Positions 33,830 to 42,662 of a stretch of DNA of 42,857 bases are shown in pieces (within the stretch, counting starts at the first letter, position 1; each line of letters opens with the position of its first letter). This stretch comes from Clostridiales bacterium. Its GTDB lineage: Bacteria; Bacillota; Clostridia; Saccharofermentanales; Saccharofermentanaceae. The stretch is taken from the NCBI GenBank assembly GCA_024691135.1, contig JAILNZ010000174.1, forward strand, positions 1 through 42,857, written 5' to 3'. The notes beneath the pieces are model-generated. The model was not told the origin of the DNA. It ran no database searches and saw only the letters and a program-made list of their open reading frames with translations. The position numbers were made by a program, and so were the translations under genes.

Positions 33830-34798
33830 TCAGATCTTGTTGTCAGATCCAAGAACGTGAACGATCTTGTGAGCAACCATATCCTTAACAGCCTGACGTG
33901 CCGGCTTAAGATACTGACGAGGATCGAAGTGATCAGGATGCTCAGCAAAGTACTTACGGATATTACCTGTCATAGCAAGACGGATATCGGAGTCGATGTT
34001 GATCTTACATACTGCAAGCTCAGCTGCCTTACGGAGCTGCTCCTCAGGGATACCAACTGCATCAGGCATGTTTCCGCCGTACTCGTTAACCATCTTAACG
34101 AATTCCTGAGGTACGGAAGAAGAACCGTGCAATACGATAGGGAAACCAGGGAGTCTCTTGATGCACTCTCCGAGGACGTCGAATCTGAGCGGCGGAGGTC
34201 CAAGGATGCCCTCAGCATTTCTTGTGCACTGCTCAGCTGTAAACTTATAAGCACCGTGAGATGTTCCGATAGCGATAGCCAAAGAGTCACAACCTGTTCT
34301 GGATACGAACTCCTCAACTTCCTCAGGACGTGTATAAGACTCGTGACCTGCTTCTACAACGACCTCATCCTCGATACCGGCGAGAGTACCGAGCTCAGCC
34401 TCTACAACTACGCCGTGAGCGTGAGCATATTCAACTACCTGCTTCGTGAGAGCGATGTTGTCCTCAAAAGACTTGGAGGAAGCATCGATCATAACGGATG
34501 TGAAACCGCCGTCGATACAGGACTTACAAAGTTCAAACGTATCACCGTGGTCAAGGTGAAGAGCGATCGGGATCTGAGGATTCTCCAGTACAGCTGCCTC
34601 AACAAGCTTTACAAGATATGTATGGTTAGCATAAGCTCTTGCTCCCTTGGAAACCTGAAGGATAACAGGGCTGTTGAGCTCACCTGCTGCTTCTGTGATA
34701 CCTTGAACGATCTCCATGTTGTTTACGTTAAATGCACCGATAGCATAACCGCCGTCGTATGCCTTCTTAAACATTTCAGTTGTTGTTACTAATGGCAT
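33830..34798 (-). CDS. fba: Class II fructose-1,6-bisphosphate aldolase
   Basis: 322 residues, SD AAGGAG before ATG 34798. Zinc-dependent glycolytic enzyme cleaving fructose-1,6-bisphosphate to DHAP and glyceraldehyde-3-phosphate. Motifs: IALHLDHGD with the zinc His/catalytic Asp, VVEAELGTLAG, LAIAIGTSHGAYKF (zinc His), IVLHGSSSVP (zinc His and phosphate loop) and CKINIDSDIRLA. Length and motifs are normal. It is a single-gene unit with a strong promoter (TTGACT-17-TATAGT) and a strong terminator. Related tagatose-bisphosphate aldolases look alike, but a stand-alone, strongly promoted copy fits the glycolytic enzyme. Confidence 0.96.
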   Translation of the reverse strand: MPLVTTTEMFKKAYDGGYAIGAFNVNNMEIVQGITEAAGELNSPVILQVSKGARAYANHTYLVKLVEAAVLENPQIPIALHLDHGDTFELCKSCIDGGFTSVMIDASSKSFEDNIALTKQVVEYAHAHGVVVEAELGTLAGIEDEVVVEAGHESYTRPEEVEEFVSRTGCDSLAIAIGTSHGAYKFTAEQCTRNAEGILGPPPLRFDVLGECIKRLPGFPIVLHGSSSVPQEFVKMVNEYGGNMPDAVGIPEEQLRKAAELAVCKINIDSDIRLAMTGNIRKYFAEHPDHFDPRQYLKPARQAVKDMVAHKIVHVLGSDNKI

Positions 34799-34860
34799 AT
34801 CAATAACTCCTTAATACTTTATTTCTAATCCGCCCAAAGCGCATAATTAGTTACATTACA

Positions 34861-34889
34861 ACTATACTTTTACACCCCTTTTAAGTCAA
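34861..34889 (-). promoter_or_regulatory. fba promoter
   Basis: Minus strand TTGACT (34889-34884), 17-base spacer, TATAGT (34866-34861), about 63 bases before the start codon. The remaining intergenic sequence up to 34990 shows nothing else clear. Confidence 0.85.
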
Positions 34890-34991
34890 TCAAATATTAG
34901 GGGTCAAAACCGTGAATTTTGCCGATTTTTTAACCTGATCAGCCACACTTTACCAATTCGATAATCATTTGAAAAAACGGCCCTCAAAAGC

Positions 34992-35034
34992 AAAAAAAAG
35001 ATGCCTCAAGAGCCAAGATCAGCCTTGAGACATC
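34992..35034 (-). terminator. Terminator of the two-TM protein gene
   Basis: Arms GATGCCTCAAG (35000-35010) and CTTGAGACATC (35024-35034). On the minus transcript the mismatch becomes a U-G pair, and the hairpin is followed by TTTTTTTTGC. Shares the TGCCTCA core with other terminators here. Confidence 0.88.
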
Positions 35035-35055
35035 CTCAATATTCATTATAACGGT

Positions 35056-35871
35056 TTACTCGCCTTTGATATCCTCAGCCTTCTCTTCAACGGCTTCCTT
35101 GATATCTTCGGCTTTCTCAGCGACCGCTTCTTCAGCAACCCCTGCCTTCTCTTCAACAGCGTCCTTTACCTCTTCAGCTGTCTCGGAAACGCCGCTTCTC
35201 TTTGCAGACTTCTCGGCCTCTGCCTCGCCCATGACGTTTTCAACGATATTCTTTATATCTTCCTCGCCGCCGAGCTCGGTCTTCTCGAGCTTCTTCTTAC
35301 CGTATTCCGGCTTGATGGCATTCTCGAGGTTTCTCGCGCCATAGGCATCCGCGATGGCAAATACCTCATCCTTGAGCTTAAAGAAGTCCTCGCGTGAAGC
35401 AAGATCCTTTGTAGTTGTCTGATAACATGCGTCATCAAGAACGTTATCAAGTACGAGGTAATATACCTTCTCGTTACCGCCGAGTGCCGAATTCTCCAGA
35501 AGTTCCTCAGCCTTATCAGGTTCGCCTTCACGGGCATCAAAAGTCTCGAACGGAATAGTGATGAGACTATATCTGTAGCGGAGGACTATCTTCTTCTGGT
35601 TGTAGTCTAAAGCGATCCTGTACTTGGCAATTAGGAATGTATGTACGAACACCAATACCGAGATAATAAAACAGAGTATCGACAGACATGCAAAGAGTAT
35701 GCTCTTGTAGCTTCCTACAAAGAAGAAGACCGCAAGTACCACAAATGCTATGATGAGGGGGATCGTGATGATCCTTCTCATGTTTATCTGCTTACTGTTT
35801 GCTGCAAAGCAATGAACTCCTTCCTGGGGAAGTTGTGCAACCTTTGCTTCATCAATTGTATTCGTTTCCAT
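35056..35871 (-). CDS. Two-TM membrane protein with PH-like domain and E/K/A-rich repetitive tail
   Basis: 271 residues, SD AGGAGGG before ATG 35871. Two close membrane helices (about 33-52 and 55-80) are followed by YRIALDYNQKKIVLRYRYSLITIPFETF, a pattern seen in bacterial PH-like domains (two antiparallel strands right after the membrane). The last 55 residues are highly charged and repetitive (units such as EEVKDAVEEKAG and AEDIKEAVEEKAED), probably a long helix or coiled coil. No enzyme motif. Function unknown; it may be a membrane-attached scaffold. It is a separate unit, upstream of fba on the same strand but cut off by a strong terminator. Confidence 0.7.
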   Translation of the reverse strand: METNTIDEAKVAQLPQEGVHCFAANSKQINMRRIITIPLIIAFVVLAVFFFVGSYKSILFACLSILCFIISVLVFVHTFLIAKYRIALDYNQKKIVLRYRYSLITIPFETFDAREGEPDKAEELLENSALGGNEKVYYLVLDNVLDDACYQTTTKDLASREDFFKLKDEVFAIADAYGARNLENAIKPEYGKKKLEKTELGGEEDIKNIVENVMGEAEAEKSAKRSGVSETAEEVKDAVEEKAGVAEEAVAEKAEDIKEAVEEKAEDIKGE

Positions 35872-35949
35872 ATTTCCCTCCTGCGGGTAAAACTCATTTC
35901 AAAATGGATTTTAACATAAATACCGCAAAAATATCATCTTATTTTGAAA

Positions 35950-38607
35950 TTATTGTTCGTTTTTTAGCATCGCGATTCTCTCTTCGACACCCTTATACAT
36001 CTCGATATACTTGGCCTGCTTTTCCTTTTCGGCGTTGATGACCTTCTCAGGGGCCTTGCTTACGAAAGCCTCATTGGAAAGCTTACCGTTAACACGGTCG
36101 ATCTCCTTCTGGAGATTATCCTTCTCCTTGGAAAGTCTCTCAAGCTCCTTATCGATATCGATAAGGTCTCCGAGAGGTATATAGACCTCGCCGCCTGCAA
36201 AGACACATGCGACAGCCGTTGCAGGAATGCCTGACTTGTCGGACTTTGTCTCGAGAGAACTTACCGAAGCAAGACGCTCAAGGAAAGCCTTACCGTCCTC
36301 AAACATCGATGCGATCGACTGATTCTCGGTAACTACGATGATATGAGCCTTTCTCGAAGGAGCAACACCCATCTCTGATCTGATATTACGGATCGAGCGG
36401 ATTGCATCCATAAGGGTATTCATCATCTTTTCTTCAGAATCAAACTTATAATCCTCGAAAACAGTCGGCCAGTCAGAGATCATGATGGAATCTGACTTAC
36501 CGTCGATAACGAGATTTCTGTAAACTTCCTCAGTAATGAACGGCATGAACGGATGCAGGAGCTGCATGCTTATACCGAGTACCTTATTAAGGAGATACTG
36601 AGCCTCAAGTCTTGTAGGACACTCCTTATCGAAAAGACGGCTCTTTGCGATCTCGATATACCAGTCGCAGTAGTTCTCCCAGATGAAGTCAACGATCTTG
36701 GACAAAGCTACGCCGTAATCGTAGTTCTCGATATTTGAAGAAGCCTCAGAGATGAGTTTGTTGAGCTTATTGAGGATCCACTTATCCTCCAAAGTAAACT
36801 TGGACTCGTCAACACCTGAGAAGTCGAGATCGTCTTCACAGTTCATGAGAACGAACTTCATGGCATTCCAGATCTTATTGGAGAAGTTACGGCCCATGTC
36901 GATCTTATCCTGCTGGAATCTCTGGTCGTTACCCGGAGCATTACCTGTAACAAGAGCAAATCTCAATGAGTCAGCACCGGACTGGGCGATGATCTCCAAC
37001 GGATCGATTCCGTTACCGAGAGACTTACTCATCTTACGGCCCTGGGAGTCACGAACGAGACCATGGATCAATACCGTATCGAACGGAGCCTTACCCATAT
37101 GTGCACAACCTGCAACCATCATACGGGATACCCAGAATGTAATGATGTCATAACCTGTAACGAGTGTATTTGTCGGATAGAAATACTTAAGATCTTCAGT
37201 ATCCTTAGGCCAGCCGAGTGTAGAGAAAGGCCACAGAGCTGAAGAGAACCATGTATCGAGTGTATCAGGATCCTGACGCATCGGCTTACCGCACTTAGGA
37301 CAAACCGGTGCCGTGTCCTTGGTAACTACCAACTCACCGCAATCATCACAGTAGAATGCAGGGATCTGATGTCCCCACCAGAGCTGACGTGAGATACACC
37401 AGTCACGGATATCCTCCATCCAGTTAAAGTAGTTCTTATCAAATCTCTCAGGAACGAACTTGGTCTCGCCTGTCTTAACTGCTTCGATAGCCGGCTTAGC
37501 GAGTTCTTCCATCTTAACGAACCACTGGAGTGAAACCCTTGGCTCGATAGTTGTTCCGCAACGGTAACATGTACCAACGTTATGGTTATGAGGTTCAACC
37601 TTGATGAGGAATCCACCCTCTTCGAGATCCTTGACGATAGCCTTACGGGCTTCGAATCTGTCCATACCGGCATACTTAGGATAATCATCAGTGATCTTCG
37701 CGTCATCAGTCATGACATTGATGACCTCGAGATTATGACGAAGTCCTACTTCAAAGTCGTTAGGATCGTGTGCAGGAGTGATCTTAACTACACCGGTACC
37801 GAAATCGATATCAACGTAGTTATCTGCAACAACAGGGATCTTACGTCCAACCAAAGGAAGAATGAGGTTCTTACCGATAAGATCCTTGTAACGCTCATCT
37901 TTGGGGTTAACAGCAACAGCCGTATCGCCAAGGAGTGTCTCAGGACGTGTTGTAGCGAGCTCAACATAACCTGTTCCGTCCTCGAACGGATATCTTAAGT
38001 GCCAGAAAGCACCTGCCTGATCCTCATATTCAACCTCGGCATTGGAGATCGATGTAAGGCAATGAGGACACCAGTTGATGATCCTCTCGCCTCTGTAGAT
38101 CAAACCTTCGTTATAGTACTTGATGAATACGTCCTTAACAGCCTCAGAACAGCCTTCATCCATTGTGAAACGCTCTCTGGACCAGTCACAGGATGAACCG
38201 AGCTTCTTGAGCTGCTCAACGATCTTACCGCCGTACTGCTTCTTCCAGTCCCAGGCTCTCTCGAGGAACTTTTCTCTTCCGAGATCATCCTTTGTGAGAC
38301 CTTCTTCACGCATCGTCGCAACTATCCTTGCCTCAGTAGCAATGGAAGCATGGTCCGTTCCGGGAACCCACAAAGCCTCAAAGCCCTTCATTCTCTTATA
38401 TCTGATCAATATATCCTGAAGAGTATTGTCGAGAGCGTGACCCATATGGAGCTGTCCCGTAATGTTCGGAGGTGGCATCACCACGCAAAAAGGCTTCTTA
38501 TCAGGATTTACCTTTGCGCCAAAATATCCTTTGTTCATCCATTCCGAATAAAGCCTTGGCTCAGCCTCATTCGGATCAAAAGATTTGCTAATGCCATCAG
38601 TTCTCAT
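35950..38607 (-). CDS. valS: Valyl-tRNA synthetase
   Basis: 885 residues, SD AAAGGAGAG before ATG 38607. Class Ia aminoacyl-tRNA synthetase joining valine to tRNA-Val, with editing of threonine. HIGH motif HMGH (54-57) in PPPNITGQLHMGHALD, an editing domain with TTRPETLLGDTAVAVNP, WWGHQIPAFYC and the zinc-like pairs CDDC and CPKC, KMSKS in GRKMSKSLGNG, and a C-terminal coiled coil (IDKELERLSKEKDNLQKEI), the valS-specific tail. Length normal. A promoter (TTGATT-17-GATAAT) is close by; no T-box leader fits in the ~100-base gap, unlike in many Firmicutes. No terminator hairpin is seen after the stop. Confidence 0.98.
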   Translation of the reverse strand: MRTDGISKSFDPNEAEPRLYSEWMNKGYFGAKVNPDKKPFCVVMPPPNITGQLHMGHALDNTLQDILIRYKRMKGFEALWVPGTDHASIATEARIVATMREEGLTKDDLGREKFLERAWDWKKQYGGKIVEQLKKLGSSCDWSRERFTMDEGCSEAVKDVFIKYYNEGLIYRGERIINWCPHCLTSISNAEVEYEDQAGAFWHLRYPFEDGTGYVELATTRPETLLGDTAVAVNPKDERYKDLIGKNLILPLVGRKIPVVADNYVDIDFGTGVVKITPAHDPNDFEVGLRHNLEVINVMTDDAKITDDYPKYAGMDRFEARKAIVKDLEEGGFLIKVEPHNHNVGTCYRCGTTIEPRVSLQWFVKMEELAKPAIEAVKTGETKFVPERFDKNYFNWMEDIRDWCISRQLWWGHQIPAFYCDDCGELVVTKDTAPVCPKCGKPMRQDPDTLDTWFSSALWPFSTLGWPKDTEDLKYFYPTNTLVTGYDIITFWVSRMMVAGCAHMGKAPFDTVLIHGLVRDSQGRKMSKSLGNGIDPLEIIAQSGADSLRFALVTGNAPGNDQRFQQDKIDMGRNFSNKIWNAMKFVLMNCEDDLDFSGVDESKFTLEDKWILNKLNKLISEASSNIENYDYGVALSKIVDFIWENYCDWYIEIAKSRLFDKECPTRLEAQYLLNKVLGISMQLLHPFMPFITEEVYRNLVIDGKSDSIMISDWPTVFEDYKFDSEEKMMNTLMDAIRSIRNIRSEMGVAPSRKAHIIVVTENQSIASMFEDGKAFLERLASVSSLETKSDKSGIPATAVACVFAGGEVYIPLGDLIDIDKELERLSKEKDNLQKEIDRVNGKLSNEAFVSKAPEKVINAEKEKQAKYIEMYKGVEERIAMLKNEQ

Positions 38608-38646
38608 GGGAACTCTCCTTTATAATAAATAATAATATAGCAATAT

Positions 38647-38675
38647 ATTATCTAATGTTTAACTCAAAAAATCAA
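38647..38675 (-). promoter_or_regulatory. valS promoter
   Basis: Minus strand TTGATT (38675-38670), 17-base spacer, GATAAT (38652-38647), 40 bases before ATG 38607. Confidence 0.7.
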
Positions 38676-38703
38676 TAGCGGACATTGCCGTGGTTTTCTG
38701 CAT

Positions 38704-38732
38704 AAAAAAACGGGTGCCTCATTTGGCACCCG
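38704..38732 (-). terminator. Terminator of the clpX-ROK operon
   Basis: Perfect arms CGGGTGCC (38711-38718) and GGCACCCG (38725-38732), six-base loop, then TTTTTTTATG on the minus strand. It lies 14 bases after the ROK stop. Confidence 0.9.
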
Positions 38733-38746
38733 GCAGATATCTTATC

Positions 38747-39727
38747 TTACTTTTTCTTTCCGTCCTCTATCATCGCAAGAGCACCGTAAAGGATCGAATA
38801 GTCTCCCAGAGCGGCTTTCCTGAACTCGACTGTCGATCTTATCGAAGGCATACAGTAATGATCGACCTCTTTTAATATCTTTTCCAGGAAAAGATCGCCG
38901 ACTGCTTCGATCACTCCGCCTCCATAGACGACCATCTGAGGGCTGAACGTATTTACGAGGTTACCTGATGCAACCGCAAGATAATGACAAGCACGGTCTA
39001 CTGCTTCGATCGCAACGGCATCGCCCTCTGCCAGGCTGTTCTTAAGGATCTTGCTTTTAAAGACACCGTCCTTAACGGCCTGCTCCATGGAAGTCGTCCT
39101 TCCTCTCATAACCTGCTGACGGATGTAATCTGACATGCCCTGTTTGCTCGAAAAAGCCTCGAGGCAACCCCTCTGACCGCAGTTACATCTCGGACCTTCG
39201 TCATTTAATATCATATGTCCGAATTCGGCACCCTTGAAAAGGTGACCTGTATAAAGCTTACCGTCAAGGATAAGGCCTCCGCCCATACCGGTACCGACAA
39301 AAAGACCTACAACGTGATCGAGACCTTGAGCCACGCCGTATCTGTGTTCACCCAAAACACCCACGTTAACGTCATTTCCGATGAAGAAAGGAACACCGAA
39401 CCTGTCTTCCAGTGGTGTCCTTATATCATAATCACGCCACGGAAGGTTAGGAGAAAACAGTACTATGCCGTTTTGCTGGTCGATAACGCCCGGAGCGCCT
39501 GCCGCAATAGCCTTTACGTCCTTAAAATCGATCTTGGACTTGGTTATGAGCTCATCAACGACGCTGATTATTACCTCCTCGATATTCTTGGAGGAATCTC
39601 CGCCTGACTTGGTCTTCTTCTTAAGTCTGAAGACTATCTCTTTTTTTGAATCGAATATCGCACCGAGTATCTTGGTACCCCCGATATCCAGACATATCGA
39701 ATACTTCTCTGACTTTCCCTTAGCCAT
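38747..39727 (-). CDS. ROK family sugar kinase (glucokinase-like)
   Basis: 326 residues, SD GGGAGG before ATG 39727. ROK fold: the phosphate-1 motif LDIGGTKILGA (13-23), a second glycine-rich motif GLFVGTGMGGGLILDG, the His/Cys zinc site with EFGHMILNDEGPRCNCGQRGCLEAFSS, and VYGGGVIEA near the end. It phosphorylates a hexose with ATP, most likely glucose (glucokinase); N-acetyl sugars remain possible. The zinc site argues for a kinase rather than a repressor, and there is no DNA-binding HTH domain. It follows clpX by 14 bases in a two-gene unit that ends at a strong terminator. Confidence 0.93.
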   Translation of the reverse strand: MAKGKSEKYSICLDIGGTKILGAIFDSKKEIVFRLKKKTKSGGDSSKNIEEVIISVVDELITKSKIDFKDVKAIAAGAPGVIDQQNGIVLFSPNLPWRDYDIRTPLEDRFGVPFFIGNDVNVGVLGEHRYGVAQGLDHVVGLFVGTGMGGGLILDGKLYTGHLFKGAEFGHMILNDEGPRCNCGQRGCLEAFSSKQGMSDYIRQQVMRGRTTSMEQAVKDGVFKSKILKNSLAEGDAVAIEAVDRACHYLAVASGNLVNTFSPQMVVYGGGVIEAVGDLFLEKILKEVDHYCMPSIRSTVEFRKAALGDYSILYGALAMIEDGKKK

Positions 39728-39741
39728 AAGTTCCTCCCGAA

Positions 39742-41058
39742 TCAGGCACCGATCTCGCCGTCTTGGAGCTTCTCTTCAGAAGGTCTTGCGGTGCTGTTCT
39801 TCTTTTTCTTATAGATCAATGTAGGTTCTTTGCCGCCCGTTATACATTCCGCATCAACAACACATTTGGAAACATCCTTCTGTGAAGGAAGATCAAACAT
39901 CACATTACGCATCGTTGCTTCGATTATTGTTCTAAGTCCGCGGGCTCCTGTCTTCTGCTCGAGAGCCTTCTCGGCGATGGCAACAGCTGCCTCATCGGTA
40001 AATTCAAGATCGACACCGTCCATCTTGACCATCTTCCTGTACTGCTTGAAAAGAGCATTCTTAGGTTCCTTGAGGATGGAGATAAGAGCAGATTCATCGA
40101 GCTTGTCTAGCGCTACCATTACAGGAACACGGCCAAGGAATTCCGGGATAAGACCGAACTTCATGAGGTCCTGAGGAAGCACTTCATGGAAATGTTCACC
40201 CGAATACTCATCTTTCTTGGACATTACCTCAACGCCGAAGCCATACTGCTTAACGGCCGTACGGTCTGCGATTATCTTCTCGAGTCCGTCAAAAGCACCG
40301 CCGCAGATGAAAAGGATATTGGTGGTGTCTATCTGGATACATTCCTCATTAGGATGCTTTCTTCCTCCCTTAGGCGGAACGGAAGCTACCGTACTTTCAA
40401 GTATCTTGAGAAGTGCCTGCTGAACGCCTTCACCGCTTACATCTCTCGTGATGGAGACATTCTCTGCCTTCTTTGCGATCTTATCTATCTCATCTATATA
40501 GATGATACCCATCTGAGCTCTGTCAATGTCGTAATCGGCAGCCATGATGAGCTTAAGAAGTATATTCTCGACATCCTCACCGACATATCCGGCTTCCGTA
40601 AGAGATGTAGCATCAGCTACGGCAAACGGAACATCGAGGATCCTTGCAAGTGTCTGTGCAAGATAGGTCTTGCCGCAGCCTGTAGGTCCGAGAAGAAGGA
40701 TATTACTCTTACTGATCTCAACATCATCAGCCGGATCAGGTTCGGAGAAGACTCTCTTATAATGGTTATAGACAGCAACCGAGAGAGAGACCTTGGCATC
40801 ATCCTGACCTATTACATACTGGTCAAGCTTATCCTTGATCTCACGCGGAGTAATGAGCTTACTGGGGCGTGTTCTCTTGAGCTTGCTCTTCCTTTGCATC
40901 TTCTCTTCTTCGGATATGATGCCGTAAGCAGTCTTGATACAGTCAATACAGATATAGCAGTTTACACCCGAGAAAAGACGCGGAACTTCATATTCCGATT
41001 TGCCGCAGAACGAACAGGTTAAGATCTCAGGTGAATCACCGTCAAAATTACGAGGCAT
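39742..41058 (-). CDS. clpX: ClpX ATP-dependent unfoldase
   Basis: 438 residues from ATG 41058; the TTG 12 bases upstream overlaps the SD (TTGGAG) and is rejected. AAA+ unfoldase feeding tagged proteins to ClpP. Zinc finger C15-x2-C18-x18-C37-x2-C40, Walker A GPTGCGKT (124-131), Walker [10 protein letters not shown] (185-193), pore loop GYVG (157-160), and [12 protein letters not shown] near the sensor-2 region. The ClpP-binding loop normally reads I/L/V-G-F; here it is YGF (272-274). The C-terminus has an extension of about 20 residues ([12 protein letters not shown]...). Not accompanied by clpP. It is the first gene of a unit with a ROK kinase. Highly likely a true ClpX; only binding to ClpP is open. 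Confidence 0.96.
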   Translation of the reverse strand: MPRNFDGDSPEILTCSFCGKSEYEVPRLFSGVNCYICIDCIKTAYGIISEEEKMQRKSKLKRTRPSKLITPREIKDKLDQYVIGQDDAKVSLSVAVYNHYKRVFSEPDPADDVEISKSNILLLGPTGCGKTYLAQTLARILDVPFAVADATSLTEAGYVGEDVENILLKLIMAADYDIDRAQMGIIYIDEIDKIAKKAENVSITRDVSGEGVQQALLKILESTVASVPPKGGRKHPNEECIQIDTTNILFICGGAFDGLEKIIADRTAVKQYGFGVEVMSKKDEYSGEHFHEVLPQDLMKFGLIPEFLGRVPVMVALDKLDESALISILKEPKNALFKQYRKMVKMDGVDLEFTDEAAVAIAEKALEQKTGARGLRTIIEATMRNVMFDLPSQKDVSKCVVDAECITGGKEPTLIYKKKKNSTARPSEEKLQDGEIGA

Positions 41059-41087
41059 ATTAATCTCCAATCATGCTTAATCAATTA

Positions 41088-41116
41088 ATTTTATCACTTA
41101 TATTAAATAAAACAAA
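41088..41116 (-). promoter_or_regulatory. Possible clpX promoter
   Basis: Minus strand TTTGTT (41116-41111), 17-base spacer, TAAAAT (41093-41088), 30 bases before ATG 41058. Moderate match only; it lies directly after the tig terminator. Confidence 0.55.
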
Positions 41117-41123
41117 TATAAAG

Positions 41124-41157
41124 CGGTCCGGACCTGCATAAAAACAGGTTCGGACCG
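41124..41157 (-). terminator. Terminator of tig
   Basis: Thirteen-base arms CGGTCCGGACCTG / CAGGTTCGGACCG with a single wobble position, loop CATAAAAA, and the minus-strand tail CTTTATATTTG. The T run is interrupted, so some read-through into clpX is possible. Confidence 0.75.
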
Positions 41158-41182
41158 TATCTGATACAATTTATGTCCTATA

Positions 41183-42523
41183 TCACTCTTCTGTCTTTTC
41201 TTCAGACTCTTCCTCAGCCTTTTCCTCGGCATCAGCCTTAGGCTCTGTCTTGATAGCCTTCTCTGCAAGAGCTTCTACTGTCTTTCTTGTGATGATGGAC
41301 TCCTTAAGATACTCGCTGTCCTTACCGATAGCATTCTCAACATCTTCCTTCTTCATGTTGTATGCCTTGGCGATCGTCTCGAGTTCCTCGTTGTAATCGT
41401 CATCAGTAGCCTCGACCTTCATCTCCTTGGAGATAGCCTCGAGTACGAGATTGCCCTTGACACGGACCTTAGCCATAGGCTTCATGGATTCCTTGAACTC
41501 ATCGATTGTCTGACCTACATACTTGAGGTACATATCGAGCTCGATGCCCTGCTGCTGCATTGAAGAAGCCTGCTGCTGAACCATGTTCTCAACTTCTGTA
41601 TCTACCATGCAGTCCGGGATCTCAACTTCGGCATTGTCGGAAACGACACGTACGACTTCATTCTCGAAAGCGTTCTTAGCTTCCTTCTGTGCTCTCTCAG
41701 TCTGCTTAGCCTTGATGTCTGCCTTGAGTTCGTCAAGAGTATCGAACTCGGAAACGTCCTTTGCAAATTCGTCATCGAGTTCAGGGAGCTTCTCAGCCTT
41801 GATGGCGTGGATCTTTACGTTGAATGTAGCAGCAGCGCCCTTGAGGTCTTCGGAATGATACTCTTCAGGGAACTTGACTTCGATAGAGAACTCCTCGTCG
41901 ATCTTGTGACCGATGATCTGCTCTTCAAAACCCGGGATGAAGCTTCCGGAACCGATCTTAAGGTTGTAGTTCTCACCCTTGCCGCCTTCAAAAGCAACGC
42001 CGTCCTTGAATCCCTCATAGTCGATAACTGCCGTATCACCGTTTTCTACCGCACGGTCTGTAACTTCCTCCTGGGAAGCATTTCTCTTCTGCATTGCCTC
42101 GAGTTCGTTCATTACGGACTCATCATTGACCTCACGATCGGAGTAAGGAACTTCAACTCCCTCGTACTTGCCGAGCTTAACGTCAGGCTTAACGGTAACT
42201 GTGAGCTCGTACTTCATTCCGTTCTCGTTGATCTCCTTGATATCGATGCTCGGACGGGATACGACCTGAAGGTCATGCTCCTTGATAGCCTCAACATAAG
42301 CAGGTGTAGCGATCGCATCGATGGCGTCATCATAAAGGGCACCCTCTCCGTAATACTGGATAACGAAGTTATAAGGAACCTTTCCCTTTCTGAAGCCCGG
42401 AACCTGGAACTTCTTCTTGTTCTTCTCATAAGACTTCTTAAGGCCTGCTTCAAACTCTTCTCTTGTGGCCTCGAGGAAGATTACTACCTCACTGTTTTCC
42501 TTCTTTTCGATAGTAGATGCCAT
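41183..42523 (-). CDS. tig: Trigger factor, ribosome-bound chaperone and peptidyl-prolyl isomerase
   Basis: 446 residues, SD GGAGGAG before ATG 42523. The N-terminal ribosome-binding domain contains the signature FRKGKVP (the F-R-K tail that binds L23). The middle FKBP-type PPIase domain includes DTAVIDYEGFKDGVAFEGG and IPGFEEQIIGHK. The helical C-terminal domain ends in an acidic E/K tail (EEKAEEESEEKTEE). Normal length. It acts on nascent chains at the ribosome exit. It lies alone, with its own promoter and terminator, upstream of clpX; the clpP gene that often lies between is missing here. It contains no membrane segment. Confidence 0.97.
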   Translation of the reverse strand: MASTIEKKENSEVVIFLEATREEFEAGLKKSYEKNKKKFQVPGFRKGKVPYNFVIQYYGEGALYDDAIDAIATPAYVEAIKEHDLQVVSRPSIDIKEINENGMKYELTVTVKPDVKLGKYEGVEVPYSDREVNDESVMNELEAMQKRNASQEEVTDRAVENGDTAVIDYEGFKDGVAFEGGKGENYNLKIGSGSFIPGFEEQIIGHKIDEEFSIEVKFPEEYHSEDLKGAAATFNVKIHAIKAEKLPELDDEFAKDVSEFDTLDELKADIKAKQTERAQKEAKNAFENEVVRVVSDNAEVEIPDCMVDTEVENMVQQQASSMQQQGIELDMYLKYVGQTIDEFKESMKPMAKVRVKGNLVLEAISKEMKVEATDDDYNEELETIAKAYNMKKEDVENAIGKDSEYLKESIITRKTVEALAEKAIKTEPKADAEEKAEEESEEKTEE

Positions 42524-42576
42524 GATGACTCCTCCATATATAAAATAATTAAATAACTAAAACCATTAGCCGAAAA

Positions 42577-42605
42577 ATTGTAGCACAGTACATTAAATAA
42601 AGCAA
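42577..42605 (-). promoter_or_regulatory. tig promoter
   Basis: Minus strand TTGCTT (42605-42600), 17-base spacer, TACAAT (42582-42577), 54 bases before the start. A TTTTCGAAAA palindrome (42613-42622) sits seven bases upstream of the -35. Confidence 0.75.
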
Positions 42606-42626
42606 ACCGATATTTTCGAAAAAATA

Positions 42627-42657
42627 AAGGAATGTCTCAAGAAAAGAAACATTCCTT
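42627..42657 (-). terminator. Terminator of tRNA-Arg
   Basis: On the minus strand AAGGAATGTTTC pairs with GAGACATTCCTT (one U-G pair) around a seven-base loop, then TATTTTTTCG. It lies five bases past the tRNA CCA end. Confidence 0.85.
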
Positions 42658-42662
42658 ACAAA

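Noticed and set aside
33857-34792. 311-codon plus-strand frame opposite fba
   Set aside because: It is the antisense of a conserved enzyme gene; Ser/Cys/Leu-rich, no SD, no recognisable domain.
38608-38746. T-box leader for valS
   Set aside because: The gap is about 100 bases after the ROK terminator and lacks the conserved T-box sequence and specifier stem.
40186-42556. Long plus-strand frames opposite clpX (278 codons) and tig (249 codons)
   Set aside because: Both mirror conserved genes; codon pattern and motifs belong to the minus strand.
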